Shown here: piece by piece, positions 24,337-32,452 of the stretch | How the letters are laid out: each line of letters starts with the position of its first letter | Numbering within the stretch: position 1 is the first letter of the stretch | Origin: Candidatus Woesearchaeota archaeon | Lineage (GTDB): Archaea; Nanobdellota; Nanobdellia; Woesearchaeales; GW2011-AR4 | Assembly (NCBI GenBank): GCA_016187465.1 | Contig: JACPJQ010000007.1 | Location: 1-64,000 of the forward strand | Direction: 5' to 3' | DNA: 64,000 nucleotides | The notes under the pieces: generated by a model | The model's database searches: none | Seen by the model: the letters and a program-made list of their open reading frames with translations, nothing else | What the model was told of the DNA's origin: nothing | Position numbers and translations under genes: made by a program

Positions 24337-25083
24337 TTAGTTTTTAGGCTTAACGGCTAATGCAAAAATACTTGTACCGAAAGGAAAACTCAGATGTTCC
24401 ATAATTAAATTTTCAAATTTTAATAATATAAAAATCATTTTATTCATAATAGGGCTTAATTCATAAAGATTATCATTTTTCTGGTCTCTTTTTCCTTGAA
24501 ACGCGCGTCTAAGATAAGTGAATGCGACTATGGGGAAAAATAAGCTAAAATTCCAGTATGAAGCTCTAATGACTTTGAAATTTGATTTTTCTAGAGCATA
24601 AATCAGATCAGATTTCTTGTACCTTTTATAATGCTGGTTAAGTTCGTCATGTTTACTCCATAAAAACCCAAAAGCAGGCACGGAAATGATTAATCTGCCT
24701 CCCGGTTTTATAATCCTATTCCATTCAACTAATGCCCTAACATCATTTTTAGTATGTTCTAAGATATCAGCTGCAATTGCAATATCGAATGTATTGTTGT
24801 CAAAATTAGTTTTTATACAGTCCATCACAAATACATTTTTTATTCCCTTTCTCTTGCACAAATTAATTGCCTTCTCGCTTATGTCTATACCATAAGTATT
24901 CTTTAGCCCATTTGTGTGCAGCAATTTGATTAAATGCCCTCCAGAGCAGCCTACATCTAAAATTTTACTATTTTTATCTGCCTTCAATTTTTTTATGAAT
25001 CTGTATAGCATATCCCTATGTGCTGCAAACCACCAATAATCTTCTTCTATTCTATGGTACTTTAACTCATAATCTTTATTCAT
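24337..25083 (-). CDS. Class I SAM-dependent methyltransferase
   Basis: 248 residues. Motif I is ILDVGCSGGHLIKLL (about 40-54), the acidic ribose-binding end of strand 2 is YGIDIS, and the post-I block AADILEHTKND is typical of UbiE/sugar methyltransferases. C-terminal hydrophobic segments (FSLFFPIVAFTYLRRAF) suggest membrane contact. In this glycan island it probably methylates a sugar or lipid intermediate. It ends 3 bp from the stop of the DUF2304 gene, convergently. Confidence 0.85.
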   Translation of the reverse strand: MNKDYELKYHRIEEDYWWFAAHRDMLYRFIKKLKADKNSKILDVGCSGGHLIKLLHTNGLKNTYGIDISEKAINLCKRKGIKNVFVMDCIKTNFDNNTFDIAIAADILEHTKNDVRALVEWNRIIKPGGRLIISVPAFGFLWSKHDELNQHYKRYKKSDLIYALEKSNFKVIRASYWNFSLFFPIVAFTYLRRAFQGKRDQKNDNLYELSPIMNKMIFILLKFENLIMEHLSFPFGTSIFALAVKPKN

Positions 25084-25136
25084 TTTACATTAAGATTATT
25101 TCTCTTTTTATTATGTTCTCTGTAAAATAGGATTTA

Positions 25137-25277
25137 TACTCACGGACAAAATCTATTGAGCAATAGTTGTCCGTTCGTAATATGTCGAAAATGTTCCATT
25201 TTCGAGCACTCGAAAACCATAAGGTTTTCTTTGAGCAAAAGGCGTATTTATTGCTCAAATTTTTGTGCCTTTTACTG
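25137..25277. repeat. Hairpin-cluster element, short copy
   Basis: It begins with the same sequence as the 9905 element (ACTCACGGACAA...TTGTCCGT, then CGTAATATG, TCGAAAATG/CATTTTCGA). It then jumps directly to the shared right part CACTCGAAAACC/GGTTTTC and an end hairpin of the AGCAAAAGGC/GCCTTTT type. The first hairpin carries an inner CTATT/AATAG. Compared with the long copy, about 125 bp of inner hairpins is absent, as if modules can be gained or lost. It lies between the methyltransferase and the epimerase, both on the minus strand. Confidence 0.85.
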
Positions 25278-25301
25278 TAATCCAAATTGCCCAAATTGAG
25301 A

Positions 25302-26228
25302 TTACCGTATACGATTTTTATACCATCTTATAGTTTTTTCTAAACCCGCGTCGATATCAGTTTTTGGGCTCCAATTCAAAATTTTCTTTGCTTTTGTCCC
25401 ATCTCCGCAATAGTCCCATTGCTCATTTTTTCTGTAAGGCAAGTCGTATTTAATTAAATCTTTTGTATTCAGCATTGCAGCAATTTTTGCTGCTACGCTT
25501 TTAATTGAAAATTGCTTTCCGCTGCATATGTTTATAGTTTCGCCGCTGGCTTGTTTTATCAAAGAAGCCTTTATCAAAGCCCCTATCACGTCGTCAATAA
25601 AGATATAATCCCTTTTTTGCCGGCCTTTCGTCATAGAAAATTCTTTATTTTGCAGTAATGCAGTTAAAAGCTGCGGCAAAAACCTGTTTGCCTTCTGCCC
25701 GGGCCCGTAAACCAGGAATAGCCTAAGTATTGTAATTGGATAGCCATTATTTTTATGAAGCATATTGCAAAATATTTCTGCTGAAGCTTTTGACAAAGAG
25801 TATGGTGAAAGCGGGTTTAGCATCATATTTTCCTTGAATGGCATTTTGCTGTTGCCGTAAACTTCCGCTGTACTATTGAGTATAAATGAATCATAATCAA
25901 CATTTTTTAAAGAATTTAATAAATTGATTGTGCCGAAAAAATTAACTTTAAAACTTTCTTCTAATAGGTTTATATCCCTAGACGGGTTAACGACTGCAGC
26001 CAAATGAAAAATTTTCTTAGGATTGGCCTCTTTTACAGCCTTGCTTATGAACGCCTTGTCTGTCAAATCACCGACATATATTTTTATTTTTCCATTTAAT
26101 GCTACTTTTTTTCTGGAGATTATAGATATGTCGGCATTTTCCCTTGTCAAGGCACTGATCAGATGCCTTCCAATAAATCCAGTGGCGCCTGTAATTAGTA
26201 TTGGCACTTTATTAATATTCATTTTCAA
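25302..26228 (-). CDS. NAD-dependent sugar epimerase/dehydratase (extended SDR)
   Basis: 308 residues. It carries the NAD motif ITGATGFIGRHLI (about 12-24), the sugar-site serine/threonine NSTAEVYG and the catalytic YSLSK (Tyr-x3-Lys, about 145-149). The overall pattern is that of UDP-glucose 4-epimerase or GDP-mannose dehydratase relatives, and the exact sugar cannot be told. The promoter lies in 26229-26292. The hairpin repeat follows its stop. Confidence 0.88.
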   Translation of the reverse strand: MKMNINKVPILITGATGFIGRHLISALTRENADISIISRKKVALNGKIKIYVGDLTDKAFISKAVKEANPKKIFHLAAVVNPSRDINLLEESFKVNFFGTINLLNSLKNVDYDSFILNSTAEVYGNSKMPFKENMMLNPLSPYSLSKASAEIFCNMLHKNNGYPITILRLFLVYGPGQKANRFLPQLLTALLQNKEFSMTKGRQKRDYIFIDDVIGALIKASLIKQASGETINICSGKQFSIKSVAAKIAAMLNTKDLIKYDLPYRKNEQWDYCGDGTKAKKILNWSPKTDIDAGLEKTIRWYKNRIR

Positions 26229-26292
26229 AGTTTAGTCCTAAATTTATCCCTTCTAAATGCAAAAAAATATATTCATTAATAAATTTTTAGAT

Positions 26293-26994
26293 TTATTTAC
26301 TCGTCGAGCTTAATCTGTACCTGATTATGTCGAACAATAGTTCTTTAGTAATGCCGAAATTAACTTTGGATTTGCCTTTTTTACGATTTGTATAGGTTAA
26401 CGGCACTTCAACAAATCTGAATCCCTTATTCTTGGCTTTTAATACTATTTCTGTGTCTATGAACCACCCTTTTGCAGATGGGCGCATATCCTTATAAAAT
26501 TTTTGCCTGATTATTTTAGGCTTTGAGTTAATGTCGCTCACTTTAATAAAAAAGAGCACTGATACAATTAGATTATAAGCGATTGAGGCAATTTTCCTTG
26601 CAAATCCTTCATTTCTGCTTAATCTTCTTGTGAGGCATATGGCTGCATCAGTTGCGCTTATTTTATTGTAAGCATTGACAATGTATTTTGGATGGACCTG
26701 ATTATCCCCGTCTACATATCCTACGCATTTACCCTTGGCAACATCAAGCCCGCTGATTATTCCCCATCCATAACCCTCATTCTTTCTTATGTTTACCTGC
26801 CGTATTCTCGAATTTCTTTTTTTAAGGTTTCCGATGATTTTTGGAGTTGAATCTGAAGAGCCATTATTAACTAAAATCAATTCGTAGCCTATCTTATTTC
26901 TAGATAACTCCCCCTCCAAACCCTTTACGACATCGCTGACATTACCCTCTTCGTTATAAAAAGGCACAACTATGGACAAGTCATATTTATGCAT
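26293..26994 (-). CDS. GT2 glycosyltransferase
   Basis: 233 residues. VVPFYNEEGNVSD, VNNGSSDST and YVDGDNQVHP (the DxD-type metal site) define the GT-A fold. RKKGKSKVNFG near the C-terminus is the usual end of DPM1/GtrB-type enzymes. There is no strong C-terminal membrane pair, so it is probably a peripheral polyprenyl-phosphate glycosyltransferase or one adding a later sugar. Confidence 0.88.
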   Translation of the reverse strand: MHKYDLSIVVPFYNEEGNVSDVVKGLEGELSRNKIGYELILVNNGSSDSTPKIIGNLKKRNSRIRQVNIRKNEGYGWGIISGLDVAKGKCVGYVDGDNQVHPKYIVNAYNKISATDAAICLTRRLSRNEGFARKIASIAYNLIVSVLFFIKVSDINSKPKIIRQKFYKDMRPSAKGWFIDTEIVLKAKNKGFRFVEVPLTYTNRKKGKSKVNFGITKELLFDIIRYRLSSTSK

Positions 26995-27064
26995 AAAATC
27001 ATAATGAATGCCATCTTTTTAAAAGTTTCCTCATAAGGTATGCTGTATATTGGAGCAATGCCGC

Positions 27065-28870
27065 TTATTTAGTTAACAGCAAATAAAACCCAAGAACCAC
27101 TCCAACTAAAAACAAAAATGCGCCTATAAAAATCTTATTCTGGAATACATAAATATGCAGCTGGTGCTCCCCTTTTGGAATCTTTATGCCAAGCAGTCCG
27201 TTATAGTTTATGATTTCAAAATTCTCCTTTGTTTTCCATTGGTTATGGAAGTTTTGGTTTACCACCAGTATATTGTCATTTTCGGTCTTGGCCTTCAGCG
27301 ATATCTTATTGGGGCTCCACTTTTCAAGCTGGACAAAGCTGCCATTAGTATCAACAAAATAGTATTCCCCCCTATAGCCATAATCTCCTTTTGACATAAT
27401 GGGCCCTCTGTTGATTGTCATAGGATCCAGTCCGCGCTTATTGACCCCCTTATTTGACAGTGTGTCTATCTGCTCAAATGATTTGAAATAGTTTGCATCA
27501 AGATTGGCAACCTGCTGCTCAGTCAGATTGAACCTTTGATAGAAGTCATAGTACTCAAAATTGCCGTCCCATTTTATTAGGTCTTTTTGCATGGGCAGAG
27601 GCTTGAAATTGCTAAGGATTATGTAGCTTGATTTTGTAAGGTCTATAAAAACAAATAAGATTAAAGCTATAATTAATAAGTTTCTCAGGTAATCCAGCCA
27701 CTTGCTGCTGGTTTTCGCCCTATTTAATTTTGATATGACTTTTGCCCCTGCAATACTGATCATCAAGCCGAGAAAGATAATAAATCTTGCCGGATGCTGC
27801 AGAGACGAAAATGGAGGGATAGCATGAACTGCCTTCCATATGAAAGAAAACGCGGAAAAATTACTCAGATACATTAAAAATGTGGCGAGAGTTGCCAGGA
27901 TCATCTCAAGGTCCCTTAGCCACATCAGGCCAGCCAGCGCCAGCAAAATCGGAATAATCCCAATGTAATCTCCAAAATGCGGGAAATGAAAGTTAAAGTC
28001 CCCAATCCAATAGACTGAAACAATGTCCCATGCCTGATTTTTATCCAGAAATGTTTTTTTTAATATCTCTAATTTTAGAGGCAATTCCTGAAAGCCAACA
28101 TCCCTGCTGTTTATGTTATATAGGTCAATGTTGGGAAATATTTTTATGGATGCAAAAAGGAAGCTAAACAAAAACATTATCAAGATGGCTTTGATTGCTT
28201 TCAGGTTTCCTTTTGCAATCATATTTGATGCGGCAAATATGAGCACAAACAATATGTAAAGCATGAAGATGTACACACTGCCTCCAAGGTATATTAGGGC
28301 GTGAAAAAATCCTGCGAGAACGCCGTATTTCCAGTTTTCAAGCGCTCTCAAGAGAAAATAAAATGAAAAAGGAAGGTATGCCGCATTCATCCAAAGGGTG
28401 CTTCCAATAAAAAGGTAATTCATGACATGGCTTTGAAAGGTAAAAACAATAGCCAGATACATTGTTGCAGGAAAAGACAGCTTAAAATGCCTGCCAAGGA
28501 GATAGCATCCTGCAAAGCTTAGTGTATAAAAAAACAGTACAGAGTAATAAATCCCCCTTATAGGCCCGAATAATAAGACAATTAAGGTTTGCGGTGAAAG
28601 CACATGGCTTAATGGATGGCCAAACAAAAAATTCCCGCCATGGACGTAGGGATTCCAGAATGGAAATTCATGATATTTTGTTAAGGTTATCCATATTGCC
28701 CCGGTTACTTGAAACTGCTGGTGCCAGTCAAGCCTCAAAAGCGGAGTGTCGCGGAAAGCAAGGAAAGGTTTGATGTAAAAGTAGGAGAATATCGAGCCCA
28801 ATAAAATAAATAAAGCGAAATAAACCAGATTCTTTCTTATTTTCAAAGAACCGTTTTTAAGTAAGGGCAT
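27065..28870 (-). CDS. YfhO-like polytopic membrane protein (candidate GT-C enzyme)
   Basis: About 600 residues from the ATG complementary to 28868-28870. I chose that start over the farther one at 28993 because AGTATATAAATATAG lies about 26 bp upstream. It has about 12 membrane helices and a first external loop with DTPLLRLDWHQQF and FPFWNPYVHGGNFLFGHP. The C-terminal beta domain (NQNFHNQWKT...LHIYV) is followed by a final helix. This is the layout of YfhO-family membrane glycosyltransferases, and it is shared with 39824-42079 and partly with 35430-37961. It would use a lipid-linked sugar on the outer face. Confidence 0.75.
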   Translation of the reverse strand: MPLLKNGSLKIRKNLVYFALFILLGSIFSYFYIKPFLAFRDTPLLRLDWHQQFQVTGAIWITLTKYHEFPFWNPYVHGGNFLFGHPLSHVLSPQTLIVLLFGPIRGIYYSVLFFYTLSFAGCYLLGRHFKLSFPATMYLAIVFTFQSHVMNYLFIGSTLWMNAAYLPFSFYFLLRALENWKYGVLAGFFHALIYLGGSVYIFMLYILFVLIFAASNMIAKGNLKAIKAILIMFLFSFLFASIKIFPNIDLYNINSRDVGFQELPLKLEILKKTFLDKNQAWDIVSVYWIGDFNFHFPHFGDYIGIIPILLALAGLMWLRDLEMILATLATFLMYLSNFSAFSFIWKAVHAIPPFSSLQHPARFIIFLGLMISIAGAKVISKLNRAKTSSKWLDYLRNLLIIALILFVFIDLTKSSYIILSNFKPLPMQKDLIKWDGNFEYYDFYQRFNLTEQQVANLDANYFKSFEQIDTLSNKGVNKRGLDPMTINRGPIMSKGDYGYRGEYYFVDTNGSFVQLEKWSPNKISLKAKTENDNILVVNQNFHNQWKTKENFEIINYNGLLGIKIPKGEHQLHIYVFQNKIFIGAFLFLVGVVLGFYLLLTK

Positions 28871-28960
28871 TTTAAAAATTACTACAGCTATATTTATATA
28901 CTTTTCGTCGGTATTCTGAATAGGTATACATTTAAATAATGAACAGAGTTGCTCTTTGTT

Positions 28961-30100
28961 ATGGTAATTGCCATAAAATTCATTGACAAGCACATTGGGA
29001 ACTTCACTTGCAATTTTCTGGCATTGTTCAACAGGAAAAGAAAAATAGAAAAAGCAGAATTTGCGAGAGTGCTTGTGATACAGCTGTGGGGCATAGGAGA
29101 GACCATTTTAACGCTGCCGGCAGTTGATGCCTTAAGAAAAAGATTCCCAAAGGCAGAAATAAATGTTTTAGCCACTTCAAGAAACCGGGATGTATTTTAC
29201 AATAATAAAAGCATAGACAATGTCTTAGAACTGAAACTGAATCCCGTATCAGTTGCCGGTTTTATTTTAAAAAATATTAAAAAGTATAATCTAGTTGCTG
29301 ATATGGAGGAGTATCTTAATGTTTCTGCTATTATTTCCTTTTTTGCAGGCAGAAATAGCATAGGATACTCCCACAACTCAAGGGCGAAACTTTACACAGA
29401 GAGAATTAGGTATAATGACAAGCAGCATGCAGCACAGACATTTTTGGACCTTGTGAGGGTGTTGGAGGTTAAGTATGATGTCAGCAATCTCTCTAAATTG
29501 AATTTCTCCAAAAATGATAAGAATTTTGTTGAAAGGTTTTTAAAAAACAATGGCATAAAAAGCAGGGATTTTATCGTATGTGTTGCTCCGGGAGCTGCCG
29601 AGTCTGCAAAGGCGAGAATGTGGCCTTATGAGAGATACGCTGAGGTTTGTGATGAAGTCATAATCAGGCACAAGGCAAAGATAATTTTCGTCGGCAATTT
29701 GGGCGAAGCGGAACTTATAGCCAATATACAAAATGTGATGGAAAAGATGGACAAGACAATAAATGCTGCCGGTAAAATCAGCTTGAACCAATTATTCTGC
29801 TTGACAGGCATGTGCAGTCTTTTTATAGGAAATGATGCTGGCCCGATGCATATCGCGGCTGCCCAAGGAATAAAAACTCTTGGTTTATTCGGGCCGAATA
29901 TCCCGGCAAGATTCGGGCCCTGCGGAAAAGGCAATATAGGCCTGTACAAGGGATACAACTGCGAGTTCAGCCCGTGCATCAATGTCCACAAAGGGCAGGT
30001 TCCAGATTGCCTGTATCCAAGAAACAGCAATGACTACCAAAAATGCATGAAGAATATTAGTGTGGATGATGTGCTGAGGGAAGTCGAGAAATTGGTTTAG
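28961..30100 (+). CDS. GT9 heptosyltransferase-like glycosyltransferase
   Basis: 379 residues from ATG 28961 (a TTG at 28949 is in frame, but the TATA-like ACATTTAAAT sits 26-29 bp before the ATG). GT9 marks are VIQLWGIGETILTLPAVDAL near the N-terminus, VAPGAAESAKARMWP in the middle, and FIGNDAGPMHIAAAQG with TLGLFGP in the nucleotide-sugar site. GT9 enzymes use ADP-heptose in bacterial LPS core synthesis. The C-terminus has a small cysteine set (YNCEFSPCINVH, PDCLYP). Together with the heptose genes at 33-35 kb this suggests a heptose-containing archaeal glycan. Confidence 0.88.
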   Translation: MVIAIKFIDKHIGNFTCNFLALFNRKRKIEKAEFARVLVIQLWGIGETILTLPAVDALRKRFPKAEINVLATSRNRDVFYNNKSIDNVLELKLNPVSVAGFILKNIKKYNLVADMEEYLNVSAIISFFAGRNSIGYSHNSRAKLYTERIRYNDKQHAAQTFLDLVRVLEVKYDVSNLSKLNFSKNDKNFVERFLKNNGIKSRDFIVCVAPGAAESAKARMWPYERYAEVCDEVIIRHKAKIIFVGNLGEAELIANIQNVMEKMDKTINAAGKISLNQLFCLTGMCSLFIGNDAGPMHIAAAQGIKTLGLFGPNIPARFGPCGKGNIGLYKGYNCEFSPCINVHKGQVPDCLYPRNSNDYQKCMKNISVDDVLREVEKLV

Positions 30101-30171
30101 ATGCAAAATGCTTTTGTCGTGCTTTTTAGAGAAATTTAGCGATATATTTTTATACTAAAACCGATATTGTT

Positions 30172-30378
30172 ATGACTACAATGAGCGAAACAACCTTTGA
30201 AAAACAAATTTTAGAAAGATTAGGCAGTATGGAAAGAAGCATACATCGAATTTTTGAATATATAGAAGATTCAAAATTAAGTGCTGAAGAACGCCAACTC
30301 CTTCAAGAAAGTATCAAACATGAAAGAGAAGGAAAACTTATTTCTCACAAAGATTTAAAGAAGAAGTTGGGATTATGA
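30172..30378 (+). CDS. Antitoxin-like small protein (orphan RelB/PHD-type)
   Basis: 68 residues. A helical N-terminal half is followed by SAEERQLLQESIKHEREG and KLISHKDLKKKLGL. This tail form (acidic helix, gap, then ISxxxLKKxL) is typical of antitoxins paired with RelE/ParE toxins in archaea. ATG 30172 is about 25 bp from a TATA-like GATATATTTTTATAC. Its stop overlaps the start of a short broken frame (30375) by ATGA, the usual toxin-antitoxin coupling, but no intact toxin follows. Confidence 0.6.
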   Translation: MTTMSETTFEKQILERLGSMERSIHRIFEYIEDSKLSAEERQLLQESIKHEREGKLISHKDLKKKLGL

Positions 30379-30407
30379 GTTACGAGATTTGTCAAAAATC
30401 GCAATAA
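30375..30407 (+). pseudogene. Truncated toxin start (RelE-like N-terminus, 10 codons)
   Basis: ATG 30375 overlaps the antitoxin stop as ATGA and encodes MSYEICQKSQ before TAA at 30405. MSYEI is a common opening of RelE-type toxins. Coding capacity is lost where the first arm of the hairpin element begins (CAAAAATCGCAA, 30393). The rest of a toxin (about 80 codons) is absent, so this is probably a toxin gene destroyed by the repeat or by a deletion next to it. Confidence 0.45.
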
Positions 30408-30482
30408 TATATTAAATAGTTGCGATTTTTGAGCATGCTCGGAAATTCTTACAATTTTCAAATTAGTTAATAAGAATTTCCG
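30393..30482. repeat. Hairpin-cluster element, third copy
   Basis: Two perfect 12-bp inverted repeats, CAAAAATCGCAA/TTGCGATTTTTG (30393-30404, 30420-30431) and CGGAAATTCTTA/TAAGAATTTCCG (30440-30451, 30471-30482). They are separated by the palindrome GAGCATGCTC. The GAGCA joint and the CGGAAATT/AATTTCCG arms echo the element at 9905. Loops here are longer (15-19 bases). It ends about 70 bp before the convergent methyltransferase gene. Confidence 0.7.
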
Positions 30483-30552
30483 ACATTTTACGATAAGCAA
30501 ACATTATTCGGCTTGACAGGAATAAATTCTCCGCAGATAAAAATAAAATGAT

Positions 30553-31131
30553 TTACCAAAACCCTTTCCTTATGAGCTCTGATTCCTTATCCTTGTCTTT
30601 ATCTGTAACTCTTTTTGAAACAACAACAACTGCATGGTAAAAAGGTATATGTATTGACAAAAGATTGCGGAAACCGTGCCTTCTGAAAAGCCACCTGACG
30701 CTTATTTTTGTGACAGGTTTTTTGTGGTCGGGAACATTGTAAAAGCTTTTTGAAAGGTAAGCGCTTATTGTGATGACAATATTGTTTGATAAGGACGCCA
30801 TTTTTTTGACGAATTTTTCCTGGTCGTCCATGTGCTCCATAATCATGCTGTCAAACACAACATCGTACTTGCCTTTAAGGCTCCACAAATCCCCTATGAT
30901 TACATTCTTTGCCCTGTATCTTTCGTCAGCTTCTATTCCGTATGACTTATAACCAAGCTGATTTGCTACTTTCATGAATTGCCCCGGGCCGCATGCCACA
31001 TCCAACACTGTTTTGCAGCCTCTGCAGTATTTTCTTAAAAGCCACTTATAGAACTGGTTTCTTACAAAATATTTTACCTTGCTCTTGAACCCAATCCTGT
31101 CTTTCCAGGGATTGCTGTATAATTTTGCCAT
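30553..31131 (-). CDS. Class I SAM-dependent methyltransferase
   Basis: 192 residues. Motif I is VLDVACGPGQFMKVA (about 42-56), the acidic loop is SYGIEADE and post-I is FDSMIMEHMDDQEKFV. The N-terminus is basic and aromatic. The acceptor is unknown; the neighbours (sugar nucleotidyltransferase-like, GT9) suggest a glycan or its precursor. It lies 32 bp after the RHH-fusion gene on the same strand and may be cotranscribed with it. Confidence 0.85.
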   Translation of the reverse strand: MAKLYSNPWKDRIGFKSKVKYFVRNQFYKWLLRKYCRGCKTVLDVACGPGQFMKVANQLGYKSYGIEADERYRAKNVIIGDLWSLKGKYDVVFDSMIMEHMDDQEKFVKKMASLSNNIVITISAYLSKSFYNVPDHKKPVTKISVRWLFRRHGFRNLLSIHIPFYHAVVVVSKRVTDKDKDKESELIRKGFW

Positions 31132-31163
31132 TGTCTTAAAAAACTGCCATGCTTATATAAATT

Positions 31164-31919
31164 TTAGGCTTCGCTGAAGTGGAAGTATTCTCCATAAGTG
31201 AAAAAGCCGACAAGCTGCTTTATCCTTGCGAGTTTTGGAAATAAATCCTTTTCAAGCGAGACAGTGTCCTCAAAAACCTCAAATACCTCCGGCTTAAAAA
31301 TATAGATTCCTGCATTGACAATGTTTGTGGAGCTGTGTTTTGGCTTCTCATGAAAATCAACAATTAAATCTCCATCCAAGATTGCTGTTCCGTAAGCGCT
31401 TATTTTTTCCCTTGTCATCAGCCCCATTGTTGCAAGCTTTTCCGACGTTAAATGCTTTTTCATCATCTTTGCCAGGTCGAAGTCATTATAAGTGTCGCCT
31501 GACATCACGACAAAACTGTTGTCAATTTTGCCCTTTATTGCCTTCAGGGCATCTGCATTTCCTTTTGCCTGCTTCTCAATTATTTCTACGCTTATTTTTG
31601 CATTTGAAATTTCACTCAGCAAAGAATTCATGTTTTTTGTGTGCTGGGTTATGATATAAACTGTTTTTATTCCGCAATTCATGAAGAACTCAATCTGCTG
31701 TTTTATTAAAGTTGTGCCTCTGATATTTTTCAGCGCAAGCGGCTGGTGCTCTCCCTTGAGCATCAGCACAGCAACACTTATTGATTGCTCATGCAATCCT
31801 TTCTTTAGGAAATACTCTATTGCCTGTGACCTGCTTCTTATGACAGACTTGTCTACTTTGGAGTCTATCAGCTTCAGAAGGGAATTGTCAAGTGAAATAG
31901 CTATTTTTGCCTTGCTCAT
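31164..31919 (-). CDS. RHH DNA-binding domain fused to a nucleotidyltransferase-like domain
   Basis: 251 residues. Residues 1-45 form a ribbon-helix-helix (CopG/Arc-type) domain: strand KIAISLDNSLL, then helices ending SRSQAIEYFLKKGLHE. Residues ~47-251 have the sugar-phosphate nucleotidyltransferase fold, with VAVLMLKGEHQPLALKN at the nucleotide loop, MSGDTYNDFD at the metal strand, and FHEKPKHSSTNIVNAGIYIF. The usual glycine-rich GxGTRLxPLT loop is degenerate here (no GTR), so catalysis is doubtful. Palindromic AGTA-N-TACT sites lie at its own promoter. I infer a regulator that senses a sugar nucleotide or phosphate and controls this divergent sugar operon; an active enzyme that also regulates is the alternative. 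Confidence 0.8.
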   Translation of the reverse strand: MSKAKIAISLDNSLLKLIDSKVDKSVIRSRSQAIEYFLKKGLHEQSISVAVLMLKGEHQPLALKNIRGTTLIKQQIEFFMNCGIKTVYIITQHTKNMNSLLSEISNAKISVEIIEKQAKGNADALKAIKGKIDNSFVVMSGDTYNDFDLAKMMKKHLTSEKLATMGLMTREKISAYGTAILDGDLIVDFHEKPKHSSTNIVNAGIYIFKPEVFEVFEDTVSLEKDLFPKLARIKQLVGFFTYGEYFHFSEA

Positions 31920-31926
31920 TTTCTAT

Positions 31927-31955
31927 AGTATTACTAAGTAGGAGAAAGTATTACT
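31927..31955. promoter_or_regulatory. Operator-like double palindrome
   Basis: AGTATTACT occurs at 31927-31935 and again at 31947-31955, exactly 20 bp apart (about two helical turns). Each is a perfect AGTA-N-TACT palindrome of the size an RHH dimer contacts. The second abuts the minus-strand TATA-like CTATATAAAG (about 31954-31962) of the RHH-fusion gene, and the first lies near its expected start site. Related half sites (TAGTATATAA at 31976-31985, AGTCATACT at 32021-32029) extend toward the divergent cupin gene. Confidence 0.6.
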
Positions 31956-32042
31956 TTATATAGTTTTATATTCTATAGTATATAATTGAAAAGCGAAAGA
32001 TTTATAAATAGGTATGAAAGAGTCATACTTCTAGTGTTAAAT

Positions 32043-32447
32043 ATGAAAGAAAGCGAAAAATTCAAAGAAGAGCAGATTAGGCTTTTGGCAGGTTTCAAAG
32101 GAGAAAGGCATGAGCATCTTTGGGGTCATGAGTTATGGATCGAGAACAACGAGAAGTATTGCAACAAGCTTTTGATTTTGCATAAAGGGTTTGAATCAAG
32201 CTGGCACTATCACGAGCGCAAGGACGAGACATTCGTAATTCTTGAAGGCCAAGTTTCACTAACTTACGCAAATGGCCCAAATGCCCCCCGCCAGACGTTA
32301 ATATTGGATAAAGGGGGCAAATTCAGGTTAAAACCGGGAGTTATTCATTCGTTTAAATCACTGGTGCCTAAGAGTACTGTCATGGAGATATCAACAACAG
32401 ATGATGGCGACAATATAAAATTACGCCCTGCAAGAAAAATTGATTGA
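32043..32447 (+). CDS. Cupin (mannose-6-phosphate isomerase type II-like)
   Basis: 134 residues from ATG 32043. An earlier in-frame ATG at 31986 lies inside the promoter region; GATTTATAAATAGG about 37 bp before 32043 supports the later start. The single cupin barrel has the metal motif SWHYHERKDETFVILEG with the His-x-His pair and a later HSF. Such cupins occur as sugar-phosphate isomerase domains and sugar epimerase relatives. As first gene of the heptose operon it may act on a sugar phosphate or bind the product. Confidence 0.8.
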   Translation: MKESEKFKEEQIRLLAGFKGERHEHLWGHELWIENNEKYCNKLLILHKGFESSWHYHERKDETFVILEGQVSLTYANGPNAPRQTLILDKGGKFRLKPGVIHSFKSLVPKSTVMEISTTDDGDNIKLRPARKID

Positions 32448-32452
32448 AAAAT

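Noticed and set aside
27065-28993. Upstream start (28993) for the YfhO-like gene
   Set aside because: The extra 41 residues are not family-like and overlap the divergent promoter; the ATG at 28870 is 26 bp from a TATA box.
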